Shown here in pieces: positions 34,802-48,170 of a stretch of DNA of 64,000 bases; within the stretch, counting starts at the first letter, position 1, and every line of letters starts with the position of its first letter. The notes under the pieces were generated by a model. The model saw nothing but the letters and a program-made list of their open reading frames with translations. It made no database searches and was not told where the DNA came from. Origin of the DNA: Hysterangium stoloniferum (lineage: Eukaryota > Basidiomycota > Agaricomycetes > Hysterangiales > Hysterangiaceae). The stretch spans positions 39,087 to 103,086 of the forward strand of contig WHVD01000236.1 of assembly GCA_015178975.1 (NCBI GenBank), read 5' to 3'. A program made the translations under genes and the position numbers.

Positions 34802-37800
34802 GTGGAGCTGGATGACATCGTGGGGTTGGCCAGACGATACCCCCTTCAAACCCTGAAGGAAGTCGGTAATTTTCTTTGCTGGTTAGGGTCACTCATGAAG
34901 AAGTGAACATTGTCAGGAAGTAAAAAACCTTTGTGGCAGTCAGCACCGAGGTACTTGTCATCGTAGGTGGGATAGCATGGTCAATCATCCTCCGAGTCAG
35001 ATGAGAAATTGATGGGCCCCATCCGATAGGTTTGTTCCTGAGGTCCACGTTGGGAGGGAGGTCTGGGAGCATCCCAAGTGTCAGAGGACAGGGGCGCAGC
35101 CTTTTGGATGGGGTCCATCCATGTAGGATATGTGGACGAAGAGGCCTCCCCCAAGTGCTTGACAATCTCTGTTTGAGGTGGTGGGGAAGGAGGAACCATT
35201 GTTTGGGGCCAAGGTATCCTTTTGAAGTTGGGGAGTTGGGGCCTGGGGAGAGGAGTATATGGAGTAAAAACAGTTCCATTCCCTGAACTGGTGGAAATTC
35301 CTCCAGTGTTGTCCTGCAAAGTGGAATGCATTGATTATGGCATCCCAGAATTACCTGCACAGTGCTTGACATTTTCAGTTCAAGACGACATGGTAGCAGT
35401 ATTAATGGTTTGGGGTTGAGGTATTCTTTTGAAGTTGGGGAGCCTGGGTTCAGTTTGTTGTTGCTGTGACATAGTGTACTGGCTCATGAGATTGTCGTGG
35501 AGGGAAGAGAAAGGGGGATGAAAATTTCCTTAGTGAATTTACATGTTTTTCTATTAATTTTAAACTCCACTCAGTTATCGAGGTGAAAGGCCAAGGGGGA
35601 ATGAATAAGGGAGGGTAGAGTTGAAAAGTAATAAGCAGTGTTCTTGTTGTGAAAAGATGAAATAGTCATTAGATTTGATAGATAGTTTTGTAAGCTCTGA
35701 AAAGAGTGGGGGCATTATGAAGGTCATTGCCATTTAACCAAGTGTCCTCTTCTGGTCCATATCCTTTCCATCGAACTTGAAAAAGTAGTCAATTTCAATG
35801 CTTTTTGTGTCCCACTATAGCCTCTACTTCATACTCCTCATCATTATGGTCTAGTTCCCAAGGGTTTTCAAGTAGTGCCCTTGATCTGAATTCCTTGGGG
35901 GAGAAATGGTACCATTTAAGATGGTCTCAGTTGATCACTGGGTGTATTTGATATTCCGAGGGAATGCAGAGCCAAAAGACTTGAGGATTGATTTTCTCCA
36001 AGACTTCAAATGGTCCTATCTGTCTTTGTATGAGTTTCCTCCCGGGTCCTTTGGCTTCAATGAGTTCGAGAGAATGAGGATTGATTAGAACATAATCTCC
36101 CTCTGAGATATCTTCTACCGATCTCCTTTTCTTATTGTAGCTGCAAGCTTACATTTCTTGCACTTGTGTGATCGAATCTCATGCCACCTGTCGATGGTTC
36201 TCCAGTTCCAAGATCCATTGGTTGGCCAAGGGGCTGTCCGATAATTCTCTGGGAACCACAGGGTCATCCCCTCCCAGGCAGCAAGACATTCCCCTCAGTA
36301 AGTATCCCATCAGCAAAAAGGCCGGTGCATAGCTCGTTGAACTCTGGACCATTGAATTGTAGGTATGGGCCACTACTTAAGTCCATTTAGACCATTCATC
36401 TTTCAAAGAAGCACAGTATGCTCTGAGCATTTGCTCAATGATAGCATTGGCGTTCTCCATTTAACCATCAGTTTGAGGATGGTGGGATGAGGATACCGTG
36501 AGGGCACTTCCATATACCTTGCAGACCTCTCTCCAAAACCTACAGGTCCATCTCTTGTCTCAATCACAGATTATCCTTGAGGGTAGGCCAAAGGGAGTGG
36601 CTACTTTATTCACAAAGATTCACGCAAATCCTTCTGCAGATAAATCCAAGGTTGTGGGCTCACAAATTAAGAAATGTGTAAGTTTATCCACAGTGACAAA
36701 GATGGCAGAGTAAGCACCCTCTGCAGAAGGTGGCAGTCTGGTAATCAGGTCCATTGAGACAACCTCAAATGGCCTTAAGGGCACTTCTGCGGGTCGAAGA
36801 GCTCCTTGTCAAGTGGAATGATCAACCTTAGTTTTCTGACATATGTCACAGCTGCGAGCATATGCCATGCAGTCTTGCAACATCCTCGGCCAGAAAAACC
36901 AGTCCTTCATTAGCTGAAAGAGCCTGTGACCGCCCACATGAGCTCCTTTGAAGGGATTGTCATGTATCAATTTGGGTATGGTTGACATCATACTGTTAGG
37001 TATGCAGATTCAACTTTTCCAGTCTGAATCTCGAAAAAACAATAACTTATTCTTGCTGATGAAATAGTGGGAAGAGTAGCTACTATGTTTGGGGAAATGG
37101 GATTGGCAGTGTAATGATTTCTGAAAGTGGGATCTTTCTGGTATCCATTGCAAGGTTCCTTAGCATAATTCTCGTCAATTTCTATAAGCAATTGGGGATT
37201 TGAGAGAGTAAAATTTGCCTTGTCAATTTCATCATTTCTGGGGAGGTTGTGAAGATCCCATTTTGTTTGGGGGACCTCTTCCATTGTTTCCAATAGGTTC
37301 AACTAACTCGCGGTGCATGAGAAAGACTTTTTCTGCTGGTTTATTCTCCAATAATGTCTCGTTGTCATTCCTGTTGGAAGAATCTGCTACGATTGGTAAG
37401 AGGTCATCTCTTGCGGGACTAGTGCAGTCAGGTACTCGAGGGAGTCTAGACAGTGGGTCGATGTTGCTGTGTATTCATCCCACTCGGTGTAGGATTTCCA
37501 GACTGGGGTATGCAGTGTATACCACCCCCATGTGGCCAGTTGGTGATTGGTGTTCTTGTAAGATCTGGCCCATTGTGATGCCACATGGTCAGTGATCAGG
37601 AGTATATGTTCTCCTTTGATAAAGGGCTGGAAATGGACTAGTCCCTCCTTAGCAGCTAATGCTTCTCACTACATGGCTGAGTAGCTACATTTGGCTTTCT
37701 TGAGCGTGTGGCTCCAATAGGTGATGACACACTCAACGGTGACACTAGTGCCATCAAAATCTGAAGCACAGGAATCTGTCCAAGTGAATTCTGGCTCCTT

Positions 37801-40800
37801 GGTTTTATAATGAGTGATGAAAATGGGCACATCTCAAGATTGATTGAAGGCTGATCTTGCTTGGGCATAGATTTTGGTGTCCTTTAGATCCCAAAGTGTC
37901 ATTTTCTGTACTTGTTGGAGACAACATCCCAATGTGAAGTCTGAAGTGTCCGTGTATAGCCGATAAGGCATGCCACTCATGGGGTGTCTGAGTACTGGAG
38001 CAGAGCTCAGCGTGACTTTGATGTCATCAAAAGCCCTGGCATGTTCAGAATCCCCAAGTCCAACAAACTCCTTTCTTTAAGAGGTTGAAGAATGGAGCAA
38101 CCGTCCAGGAATAAAATGATATGTAAGTGGAGAAATACAAAACCATCCCGAGGAAACATTGAAGCTCTGCTATCTTGGTAGGCATAGCTAGTTCTAGTAT
38201 GGCAGTGACCTTTTCTTGATGGGTCGAAAAACCAAGTCTAGACACCTTATGTCCTAGTAATAGAATTGAGTTATATCCAACATAGCACTTTTTGGGCAAG
38301 AGAGTGATTCCCGCTGCAATTATGGCCTGTAGGACTTGGTCTAAATGCTCTAGATGATTGTCCCAGGTCTTAGAAAAGATCACAATGTCGTCAATATAAA
38401 CTAGGTAAAATATCCATAAGTAGGGTGCAAGTATGGTTTGCATAACCCTCTGGAAGATAGAGGGTCCATTATGGAGTCCAAATGGCATTCTCCTGAATTG
38501 CCACAGTCCTCAGTGGGATCTGAAGCTGGTCTTCGGTTTGTCTTCTTCTAGCATTTCAAGTTGGGTAAAGCCAGCTAACACATCAAAGGAAGATAGGATG
38601 TTGGATCTGGAAAGCACTTGCATGATCTCAGACTGACATGGTAATGGGAATTCATTGGGAACTGTTAGGCTGTTCAACTTCTGATAGTCTATCACTACTT
38701 GCAGTTTCCCATTGCAATAGACTACAAAGGCTGGCACCCCCAAGGACTCTTCGACAATTCGATTACTCCCTGTTGAAACCAGGTATCCATTTGTTCATCG
38801 ATGACCTTCCTGTTGGCTGGGGAAGTGTGAAACATTGGCATTGAAATAGGTTGTGCGCCTTCTTTTAGTGGGACACTGGCCTTAATGTCTACTTGCCCTA
38901 AACCCCCATCCACTCTGAAAGCTTGGACGTTCTTAGTCAAGACCGACCCCAAGTGAGGGGAGATGTCAGTAGGAATGTCAGGTCCTAAGTTAACCAATTT
39001 ATGTAAGTCTTCCGAATGAAATGTTTCCATAGTGGTGACCTCTGATGTTTTAGGGCCTGCTGGGTTGAAGTCATCCGTGAGTTCCCATTCTAGGCACGGT
39101 CTGGATGATCGAGGGTTGGGAACACGCTCTTCTTCCATTCTTGATAGGCTCTCTACGAGGTGAGTGATCTTGGTTGCCATTGAGTGCATCAGTTCCTTCT
39201 CGGTCAAAGATCTAGGCGTCTGGGCCCATTTGTTTGCATCATGAATTAATCCAACTGTTTCCCCTCACCTAATTATTTGTGGTATCATTAGTGAGAGGTA
39301 TCGCAGCACATTCCTTGGAGATGGCAGTGGTGGGAGCAGCTAGTATACTTCCATTGTCATTCTGCAAAATGATTCCCTCAACTCTCCATTGGTTACCGAT
39401 AAGATCTCTGACATAGATTGGTACTAATCAAGCTGATTCTGGTTCTATAGTACAATCTGGTAGGGCTCATGCGACTCTTTCAGTATGCACCCCTTTGTCT
39501 GGTTTGGAAGTCAATTCAGGTGAGTCACTGGTTCGTTCCTCAAGGGAAATCTTGCTAATTGAGAAGGCTAAAGGCTGCAGCTCTTTGGAGGAACTGGCTG
39601 GGATAGACCCTGCTCTCCCTGGTAGAATCAATCTGGAGTCCAATGGCTGATCTTGTAGTGTCCTGATCTTGTAATTCACGTAGAAGTCCTCCCCTAGAAG
39701 AATTGGCATGGTCATACCTTGGACAATGTACATTTCAGCTGTAAATTTAAGGAGCGTACCAGTTTCATCTTCAAGGCTGGATCAGTTTGAGAGTCTAGGA
39801 GTCCTGGGGTTTTGCCCCCCACATCCCTGGTGCTGGTTACTATAGGAGCTATCTGAACTCCCAGATGAGTTGCTGGGCTCTCCTCCAGGTGCAATGAAAG
39901 GATTGGATTTGATAGGCAGGGGTCAGTGAGTTTCGTCCAGGTCTTGTGCTCCTCGACCGAACACCTGACCTGCTATTCCTTCAATGAACATGGTTGAGAA
40001 GGACGGTTGACCTTTATTGGCGGCTGGTCTGTCTAGATGCCGATGGGAGTCATCAAAAGGGTTCAGGGTCATAGAGGGGGTGTCGAAGGTTACTCTGGCA
40101 TGTGGAGTTTCTTTGTTAGGAGTTGCTCGTCATTCCTTCAAGGCTTCCATTTCCAATTCAGCCATGCTAAGAAGGTGAAGTGGTTGTGGCTGATAAAGGG
40201 AAAGTTTGATGGGAATATTCTTTTCCTGTAGATGTTCCATCACTTCAATTCTCATATCCATTGGAAAGCCTTCTAGGATCAGAGGGTGATTGACCAAATG
40301 TAGAAAAAAAGTGTCAGGGGAACCCTTGAGATCTCATATAAATAAGTCCATTGTCGAAACCGGAGAAGGGGGTATTTGCATTGTCACATCAAATTCATTC
40401 AATAATTCCATTATCATCTTGTCACATTTTTGCTGGACGTGCAAGAGCTTAGACTGGAGACTGAAATATGCAAAGGATATCTTGGGTGATCTTTCATAGA
40501 GGGAATGTTCTAAAATCTGAATGTATATGTATCGATAGTCAACTTTGGGGACAGGGTGGAGACGTCTGATCAATACATGCAAGATCTGCAACATATTGTC
40601 ATGTACTTTAAGCAAATCCACAAGTTGGATAAACAATTCCCTTTTTATTGCCATTCTTCCCTTCTCCATCGGGATTGTGAGCTCCTCTGACCACTTGGGG
40701 ATCGATTGAGTGACCTCTCCCAGAGTCCTTGATCATGTAAAAAGGGTTTGAGCTGATAGGATCCCATGGTATCTACCTAACCAGGTCATGATTGATGGAG

Positions 40801-41290
40801 GCATGGTGGGGTATCTGGTTCAGTAATCCTGTGTAATTGCCATAACTTCCTCCTCCGAAATCTGACAGGCATAGTACATATCCCATTTGTCATCCATAGG
40901 TTTGTTGTAAACCAATAGTCTGTGGTAAGCACATTGAAGCATTACTTGACACAGTGGAAAATTCAGAGTCACATCCCAGACAGGCGAAGGGTCTCTTTCT
41001 GTGCTACCAATAGTTCCTGGAGTGCAGATGGTCCTGATTGGCTGGCTGTTGCTGGTTCAACTTCAATTATGGGAGAACCTCCAACTGAGGTTTGTTTTGG
41101 AAAGGTCAATGAGGGCTTTCTCATTGTAACATTTCCAGGTGGTTCAAGACTAGTGGGCCTTCATTGTGGAAATGAACTGTTTGATCCCACTGAAGGTTTC
41201 ACGGCCTGTTCCTTGCCTGTAGTCATTGTTTGTAAAGGAGTTAGTTACTTTTAATAGATTTTTCTTTGTAGGGAAAGAGCAGTCCAGCTC
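34802..41290 (-). mobile_element. Decayed chromovirus (Ty3 type, chromodomain), many stops
   Basis: Minus-strand order is complete: Gag (about 41250-39900), protease (near 39900-39450, with ILLGEDF), RT (39207-38045, with PFGLHNGPSIFQR and YIDDIVIFS), RNase H (about 37870-37390), integrase (37000-36150), chromodomain (35840-35660, with VRWKGYGPEEDTWL), then a Pro-rich tail ending SSDSEDD (35331-34981). The tail seems to continue across the solo LTR into 32932-32700. Integrase HHCC (GGHRLF...SCDICQ) and D/D/E residues are visible. Many stops sit where Gln or Arg is expected (for example CD*DKRW, TDG*MEN), consistent with C-to-T change. Confidence 0.88.
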
Positions 41291-42092
41291 AGATCACCAC
41301 TGTGAAGAGTGGTGGAAGTTCTAACTGTTCTATATATGAAGAATATTGACCATTTAGGTATGACACTACGATGTATTGACTATCTAAGTCTAATACAGAT
41401 CAAAACACGTATTGACTGTCTAAGTTCAATACAACTGAGAGGATTAGTTATATTAAGTACCAAATAGATAACTAAGATGACTGGAAAGAGAATTGACTAT
41501 ACAGTATGATTCTGAGCGACTGCTCTAATAGTTAAAGAAGTAATAAGAGAGTCGAACAAAGCAGAGTAGCGTGGATGTAATCCACACAAATTGAGATGGC
41601 AGTTCAGGTTTCAACTAATATAGTTCAAAACAGTGATTGTGCTGATAGTTTAAGCCCATCTGTGACAGTTGAGATGATACCCCAATCACAACTTGTGGGA
41701 CACTAAGTGGGTGTCTGGGCAAGTTGTGGTTACAGGGTAAAAAGTGTCTGAGTTCTAACTATAGGTGCTAGAGTACATAGTTCTGGCACATATGCTCCCA
41801 CAAGAGTCTATGTACTGAATGCATAGGTCATCGAACTAAATATATATGTATAATAAGATAGAGAGAAAAATAGAAATAATAATGGAAATATAGTGTGGGC
41901 TCGTCTGGACTATATTTCAGAGTATATTTTGCAGTACCTCTCACAGGAAGTAAGGGAACTATGAATGTTCCATAGTCAGAAGTCAGGATCATATATTGAG
42001 GTGGGAAGTTGGATCGGAGACTTGAGGCAGAGATCAGATGTTTTGGATGATATCGGATATTGAAGTATCTGGGAATGGGTCATAACAATTAT
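41291..42092. repeat. LTR-like remnant with TAACA end
   Basis: The last 130 bp (ATATTGAAGTATCTGGGAAT...GGTCATAACA) match the 3' end of the LTR at 23559-24102. The 5' end cannot be placed. It may be the upstream LTR of the decayed chromovirus. Confidence 0.45.
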
Positions 42093-43995
42093 AATAGTTG
42101 ACTTCCTAGTATTCCATCTCTATCTCCATTCCATTCTCTCCCCTGTCACCATCTCCATTTACATGTCTCAGTGATCACCGCAATCCCCTTTAATATTGTT
42201 TAGTATATTACATTTAGTCTCCCCACCTTGTCATCATTTTCTCATGATCCATTTCACCCTTTGCTTCCTTGATTGGCCCTCCAGTCATCTGTCTCATTGT
42301 AGTAAAAATCTTCTTCATGTATACTACAGTTCTTCAGTCTGAAAATCAACTTAGATTAACCTCTACTAGTCCCCAGTCTCATTCTCCCCCTCTCAGTACC
42401 CCAAAGATGTTCTTGGGAAGCCATATACTCTTACCACACAACTCTTAGTATTTCAGCCCCCTGGTCAATTGAGCTAAGTGTTGAACTTTGTCTCTATTGT
42501 CAGCCTTCCGATTAGCTCATTTCTGACCATTGGACCCCCCAACTTAGAGCCTCCCTTCTCCTTTTCAGCCTAGATCTTAACACTTAGTGTATTCTCAGAA
42601 CCCACAGGTTTCCCCCAGAGACCCACCTGTGACCTCCACACTTAACACAAATCCCAGATGTTTAAATGACCTTTAGATTATATTAGAATTTGATACACTT
42701 AATAGTTTTCAGATATCCTCCTTACAGGTACTAGACTATAGCAAACTAGGGACCTTGTGCTTCTCACTTAATAGTCCTAATCTACCTGTCAGGTACCTCC
42801 ACCCTAATCAAAGAGCAAGCTATAAAACAGAAAAGAGATAGCTACCCAAGAGAAAGGATATTAGCTTTTCAAAGCAATAGATTCTCAAAACTCTTATAGA
42901 AGTGCAGAATACATATGTCCAATAACAATGGATGGATAGAGAGGCTAATCAGAGTGTCACCAAAAGATATAATGTGGTTTGGGTCAGGAATTGCAGATGT
43001 TGACTGTCAGAGACTCCAAATTTTTTCAAACTCTGACATTGAATCACACAGTGTGGGTACTGCCCACTGCTGTTGCAAAAAGTTGATAATTGCTGTATTG
43101 ACTTTAGACTAGAATAGTCATACTTTGAATATGAATACTCAATATACAGTACTATTTCAAATAGTATTTGCTATTAGAAAAGAGGCTAATTCTCCATTTT
43201 AAATATCAAAACTCAGTCTTGTATATATGTATAATGGACTGAGGTGTGAGATTGTATTTATGTACAGTATACATATATACTAATGCTAATACTGTTGTAT
43301 TGTATGGCCAAGTGATTCTAATATAGCTATAGGGTTTTTACAGTGTTATCCAACAGATTCCCTATCTTGTGTCAACTGAGGTATGTTTTGAATATCACAT
43401 ATTCATTATAGTCAAATGCACATACACATCCAAAAGACTTCATAACTATTATAAAAGTGAATTAACAGGTCCCCAAGTACATATATTGATTTATTATAAA
43501 AAATAGATGGGGCATTAGTATTTTATACTAATCAATGTTGAAAAGCAAGACCTAATAGTAATATAGCTCAGTCATGTATATGTATAACGGACTAATATAT
43601 TTTATACCTAATAGTAATATAGCTAATAAAGCAACTATTAGTTACAGTATCAGTGATTAGCTTAGGATCTTGACTCACCTCAGTCACGTATATGTATAAT
43701 GGACTGAGGTGACACTACAATGGTCAACTAGCTTATATACGCTGCAGGTCCAACCATCACTAGGCACCATCAACGATATGGTAGTGGTGTCGGGTGTCTA
43801 TACCCGAGTGTTCATGATGTATACAATCCAACAATCAAATGTGTTTTGAAGGGCATTTTGAGGTGTTTGTGGCAGCCTGTGTGACACTTTCCCATGCCCC
43901 TCAAGTCATGACTCAGCGTGACCTGTCACACCCTCCCCTTCAACTTTAGTGGTCCCAACAGCTTTTATACTCACGTAAATCTCTAGCCCTTTACA
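42093..43995. other. AT-rich gene-poor DNA with three copies of a palindromic motif
   Basis: No coding signal. Near 43210, 43568 and 43679 lies CTCAGTC-n-GTATATGTATAA-GGACTGAG or a close variant, an imperfect inverted repeat. The last copy is about 280 bp upstream of the nuclease-like gene. Confidence 0.5.
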
Positions 43996-44568
43996 ATGGA
44001 GCTAACTTCGACGGGACCCTGGTCTGATATCATCATGCGTTCTTTCTTTGTAGCATCGAGCTCGACTTCTGAGAAGCCTTTCTACGGATCCTGGAACCGT
44101 CTACTCAACACCATGTTTCCTGTCGACACCATATTCGAAGTTGTCCCTCAATGCTTTCCCCCAACCATCTGTGCACATGATTCAGTCGATTTTGTCATTC
44201 TTCTCCTTATATCTGTCGACTTGTCGCCTGTCTTCATCGTTGAAGTCAAACAACCTTCCGAATTTACTCGCAACTCGAAACGGCAGGAGGCTGACAGCCA
44301 AATGCGACAGCGCTTTCTGGACATAGCCTCTGAACTACTTATCCCGGTCCTTCATGGGGTGTCTGTATATGGCACAAAGATGGCATTTTACAAGTACAAT
44401 AAAGGTGCGAATGTGATAGAGCCAAGGAGGATTACCCCCAATGTGGAGACTTTGACGGATACAGCCCCTCGGGAGTGGTGGTGCTGGGATATTCTGGAAG
44501 TGGAGGGTGCAGCCAAGTTCCGACAGATCATTGAAGATGTGAAAACAATGTGTTCAGAGCTTGAATGA
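43996..44568 (+). CDS. PD-(D/E)XK-nuclease-like fungal protein, intact
   Basis: A single-exon gene of 190 codons with start context TTTACAATGG. The core shows the nuclease-like pattern: Asp65 in VDFVILL, then a strand with Glu83 and Lys85 (FIVEVKQP), then a helix with Gln102 (SQMRQRF). The second half (LIPVLHGVSVYGTKMAFYKY, then DTAPREWW) belongs, as I remember it, to a family expanded in Agaricomycetes and usually annotated hypothetical. Function is unknown; nuclease activity is inference from the D-ExK pattern. It is unbroken and keeps many CpGs although everything around it is decayed transposon. It may be recently placed here or under selection. Confidence 0.75.
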   Translation: MELTSTGPWSDIIMRSFFVASSSTSEKPFYGSWNRLLNTMFPVDTIFEVVPQCFPPTICAHDSVDFVILLLISVDLSPVFIVEVKQPSEFTRNSKRQEADSQMRQRFLDIASELLIPVLHGVSVYGTKMAFYKYNKGANVIEPRRITPNVETLTDTAPREWWCWDILEVEGAAKFRQIIEDVKTMCSELE

Positions 44569-45350
44569 AAGTATCAACAATAAGTGCCAAGCATGTAATA
44601 TGTATTAACATGTGACAAAGCCCATTCCTTGCAGTAGTACGAGTTCTGAATACTTATTGCGGACGCCTTGTGCATTCATGATCCCTTTTCTCGGCAGGGT
44701 TCCTCTCCCTCAAATTGAACCTGTTCCTCATGAACAGACTTTTTGGGAATGATGACTTACATGCTCCGAGTAGTTTCTGACTCAATTGACAGTACATTCT
44801 AAATTTACGCAACCATAGCAAGCTGATCTGCATGTATGTACATATGTACCTATGTATATCATCAAGGTGAACATGTATTTGTTTACTATGTCCTAATCTG
44901 TTCCTTGTCATGCACAATTTGCTATCTATATACAGTGACTCACAAAATGTATCCAATGTTTTGCAGTTTCAACTTATGTATATACCTTATACCTCAGTAA
45001 ATAAAATAGTGAAAATCACCAAAATATTTGTCAACATGCTCTATAGTTTGATATGACATAATTCATTATGTAATCTCCATATATGGTAATGATATAAATA
45101 TTTTAATAGAGGTGGTTCATTGGATACCTTTTGTTGCTGACAAGGTTAGGCAAGAAATTACTTGTATTTAGTACTTGGTATAGCCATCCCTTGCCTTAAT
45201 ACCTGTGCAACCCTCTAGGCATATGTACTTTCAATCAAATCTAACACACTTTTGCATCAATCTTGTACCATTCCTCCACCACCCTCCCAAAAACCTTCCA
45301 TCCCCTGGGGTGTATTCTCATATCCTGCCAACCTCCTCTTCAGGTGATTC

Positions 45351-46726
45351 TAGTGATTGGCAAGGCCTGGCCCAGCCTGAAAGCCCTGGCTTGGGCTCAG
45401 CCAGGCTTGGGCCCAGGCCATAGGAAAAATAGTATAAGATGGCATTTGTAAACTTGTAGTCTACCAATAAAATAAAATAAAGTTCTCAAAAATATTATGA
45501 ATGTATATCACACATACATAAATTTCCTCTTCATCAGAGGATAGTGTTACAACTGGAAATCCTGCCAGACTCTGGGCACTAACTTATACGCACCTGCACC
45601 CTTTACACACCCATTATCAGTTTACTGGAATTCCCACTGGACTCTGTACGTCAGACTCATCTTCATTACATTGTGTTTCAGTCACCAGAAAACCCACTGG
45701 ACTCCGTCTCTGTCTATTTCTGACCTCGTCCCGTGCATCAGTCACCAGACCCGCTCAGTAAACCTGTCACCTCTCTAACTGAGCCCCGTTCCCGTTTTAG
45801 TCAAATGACCTGTCACGATTCGGACTCTGCTCCCGCTCCATTTCCCGTTATGGTTTATGATTTGTCACTATTCGGACTCCGCTCTGTTCCGTCCCATTCC
45901 TAACACCAATTTGGTGTTTACTATTCCCGTTTTATGTTTTGCTCATTTCGTTTCATCATTACTGGATTTGGTATGACATTCACTCCACGGTCTATTTAAA
46001 CTGGCAGATGTTGTACATACAATCCAGTCAGAAAATCAGCTTAGATTCCCCCCAGTAATCTAATACATTTTCCGCTCTAAACTCCTACTTGAATTACACC
46101 GCTCACACTAGTCGGAGCCCACAGGCTCCAACACATCCATCTCTCTCACCAATCTCGACTCGCGACCCACAACCTCCAACCTCCAACCCCTCAACCCACG
46201 ACCCCTGCCCAGACACCCCGGGATTCTTGTCTGTCTGCCTGAAATTGGACAACACGATCTAGCGAGGGTGCAGCCTATAAGCTGAAGCCAAGTCCTACCA
46301 GATATCCTGTGAGTTTCTCTGGAAACCCACCCTGTACGTATCCTAACAGATAGCTCAACTTCAAGTAATGTGGACTCTGAATCCCTGCTAGCCAAAATTT
46401 CCTGCTGCAAACTTGTTTTGATTTCTTTGTCACTCTCAATATCCCCCTGGGGATTTACTTGGCCATCCAGGAAATATTTTGACTTTGGTGATGTTGTGTA
46501 CAAAGGGGCTGAACAGAATTTGAACTGGTCACTTACATTATACAGAAGAAAATCTGACCTTCCTTGATCATGTGGTATTTTGTCCTTACCTGCTGGGGCC
46601 GACCATAGCCTGGTGGCCCAGCTTGGGCTTAAAATATCCCAGGCTAGGCCCAGAGCAGATGGCCTAAGTACTACTCAGCCCAGCTCAGCTGGCCCACAAC
46701 CTGAGGCTGGGCCTTGCCAATCACTA
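45351..46726. mobile_element. Small hAT element inside Tc1, 8-bp target duplication
   Basis: Terminal inverted repeats TAGTGATTGGCAAGGCC (45351) and its complement (ending 46726) are flanked by GGTGATTC at 45343-45350 and 46727-46734. An 8-bp duplication with TAGNG ends is diagnostic of hAT. Without the LTR inserted in it the element is about 567 bp. GGCC/CAGG-rich palindromic subterminal stretches occur at both ends. A stray end of the same family is at 59627-59662. Confidence 0.9.
45545..46348 (+). mobile_element. Solo LTR, 804 bp, target duplication GATAG
   Basis: TGTTACAACTGG...GTATCCTAACA is flanked by GATAG at 45540-45544 and 46349-46353. It lies inside the hAT element. Inverted relative of 22738-23532; shared box at 46267-46291. 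CpGs are largely retained, unlike the host Tc1. Confidence 0.93.
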
Positions 46727-47790
46727 GGTGATTCCATAAGTGTTCAATGAGATTCAGATCAGGAGACTGTGCTGGCCATGAGAGAACTCTGACACCATTT
46801 TCTTGGAACTAATTCTGGACCTTCTTGTAGGTGTGCTTGGGATCAATATCCTGCTGGAAGATGACATCATCTGCAGATTTACTATAGTCTCTGAAGCTGG
46901 CTTACAGGTCATCCTCCAGAATTTGGATGTAGAGATCCCCATCCATCCTTCCATCAATCTTGCATATGTACATACCCACTCACCCTATTGGAATATGTGG
47001 TTCAGAACCTTAAGCACCTATGTACATGTACCCATAGTAGTCCTTATCCAAGGCTTTGGTTCTATCCACCATGCAGTCAATCTGACTCTGAATTTGAGTA
47101 TAAGTGGTGGTCTATTTGCCCACTAGGGTCACTAATCTGTGTCCTGAACCCCTTCTATTTTATCTTTCTAACACCCCCCGCAGCATGCACACCTATGCTA
47201 TCAAAGATCCACCACCAAAATTCAGGGTTCCCTCAACCAGGCTGTCACTCAAGCCCTCCCCTGCCTTTTCTGCACCCACTTCCTACCATCTGACCCCAGC
47301 CTATTGATTATTATCTCATCAGACCACATCACCTTCTTCCAGTCCTCCATAGTCCAATCCTGATGTGCCAAAGCAAAGTCCATCCTCATATTCCTATGCT
47401 TCTTAGAAAGATGAAGCCTTTTCTTCTTTACCACAGGCTTCATCCCAGCTGGCTTGAGTCCACAATGCACTGTTTGGGGATGAAGTGACTGGTTGTTGCT
47501 AGTGCAAAATGCCTTTGTTACATCTACAGTTGTATCAGCCTTCAGAGCTGATAAGGCATTATGCAATTGGATGTTAGCTGTAGAGAGTTTGGAAGGACAA
47601 CCACCAGAGGACTTAGAAAGGTGGGAACAATGTTTAGAGTGAAGTCTAAAGATAGTAGCAAAGCCATGAAACTGAAATATGTTTGGCAAAATAGCCAGCA
47701 TCAAGTAGAGAAAGGATCTCATGCTGGGCAGCAGGGGAAAGGAGATGCATAGTTGTAATTAGGAGAATCTTGGCTGTGAGAGCCCTTGTA

Positions 47791-48070
47791 CTATTAATCT
47801 GATGAGACAAAAAGATTAAAGGGAACAAGAATAATGCAGAGTTGACCATACTGGGGATAAGGGTAATGATGGAACAAGAACAAATGCAGGGACATAATAA
47901 ACCAGATATCAAACAGACTTACAGTAGGAACAGATGAGGGCAGGGATCTTCATGTGTCTAGAGGGTCCAGGATATCTGGTTGGAGTCTGGTTGACAGGTC
48001 ATCCTGTAAAAAGAAAGATAAGTGCTTGTAGAGTAAGATTTGGGGTCTAGCAGGTTTCCTGCCCCTAACA
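47791..48070 (-). repeat. Truncated TGTTA-type LTR
   Basis: Read minus from 48070: TGTTAGGGGCAGGAAACC, then CCAGACTCC and GGACCCTCTAGACAC. The same order is visible at 50765-50880 and partly at 2966-3100. It cuts off the C-terminus of the adjoining Copia frame. Confidence 0.55.
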
Positions 48071-48170
48071 CACATTCACAAAGGAAATAGTATTTGATGT
48101 TGATATGTTTGACATGTGAGTGGAGTAAGGGGTCCTCAGATAAATTGATGGCAGCATTGTTGTCACAAAG

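Larger units (their letters stand above)
44933..47790 (-). mobile_element. Tc1/mariner element, copy A, broken by nested insertions
   Basis: The left end CAGTGACTCACAAAATG follows a TA (44931-44932). Minus-strand transposase pieces are HEILSLLDAGYFAKHIS (about 47720), the DNA-binding part, WTMEDWKKVMWSDE with the first catalytic Asp (about 47330), GLSDSLVEGTLNFGGGSL, then DGRMDGDLYIQILEDDL and FQQDIDPKHT (about 46860). SPDLNLIEH follows near 46760. Interruptions are a hAT element (45351-46726) and a retroelement scrap at about 46985-47175. The right end is lost against an LTR fragment. Confidence 0.8.

Noticed and set aside
46108-46503. 131-codon minus-strand frame across the LTR/hAT border
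   Set aside because: It spans an insertion junction with its target duplication, so it is a chance fusion of LTR and hAT sequence.
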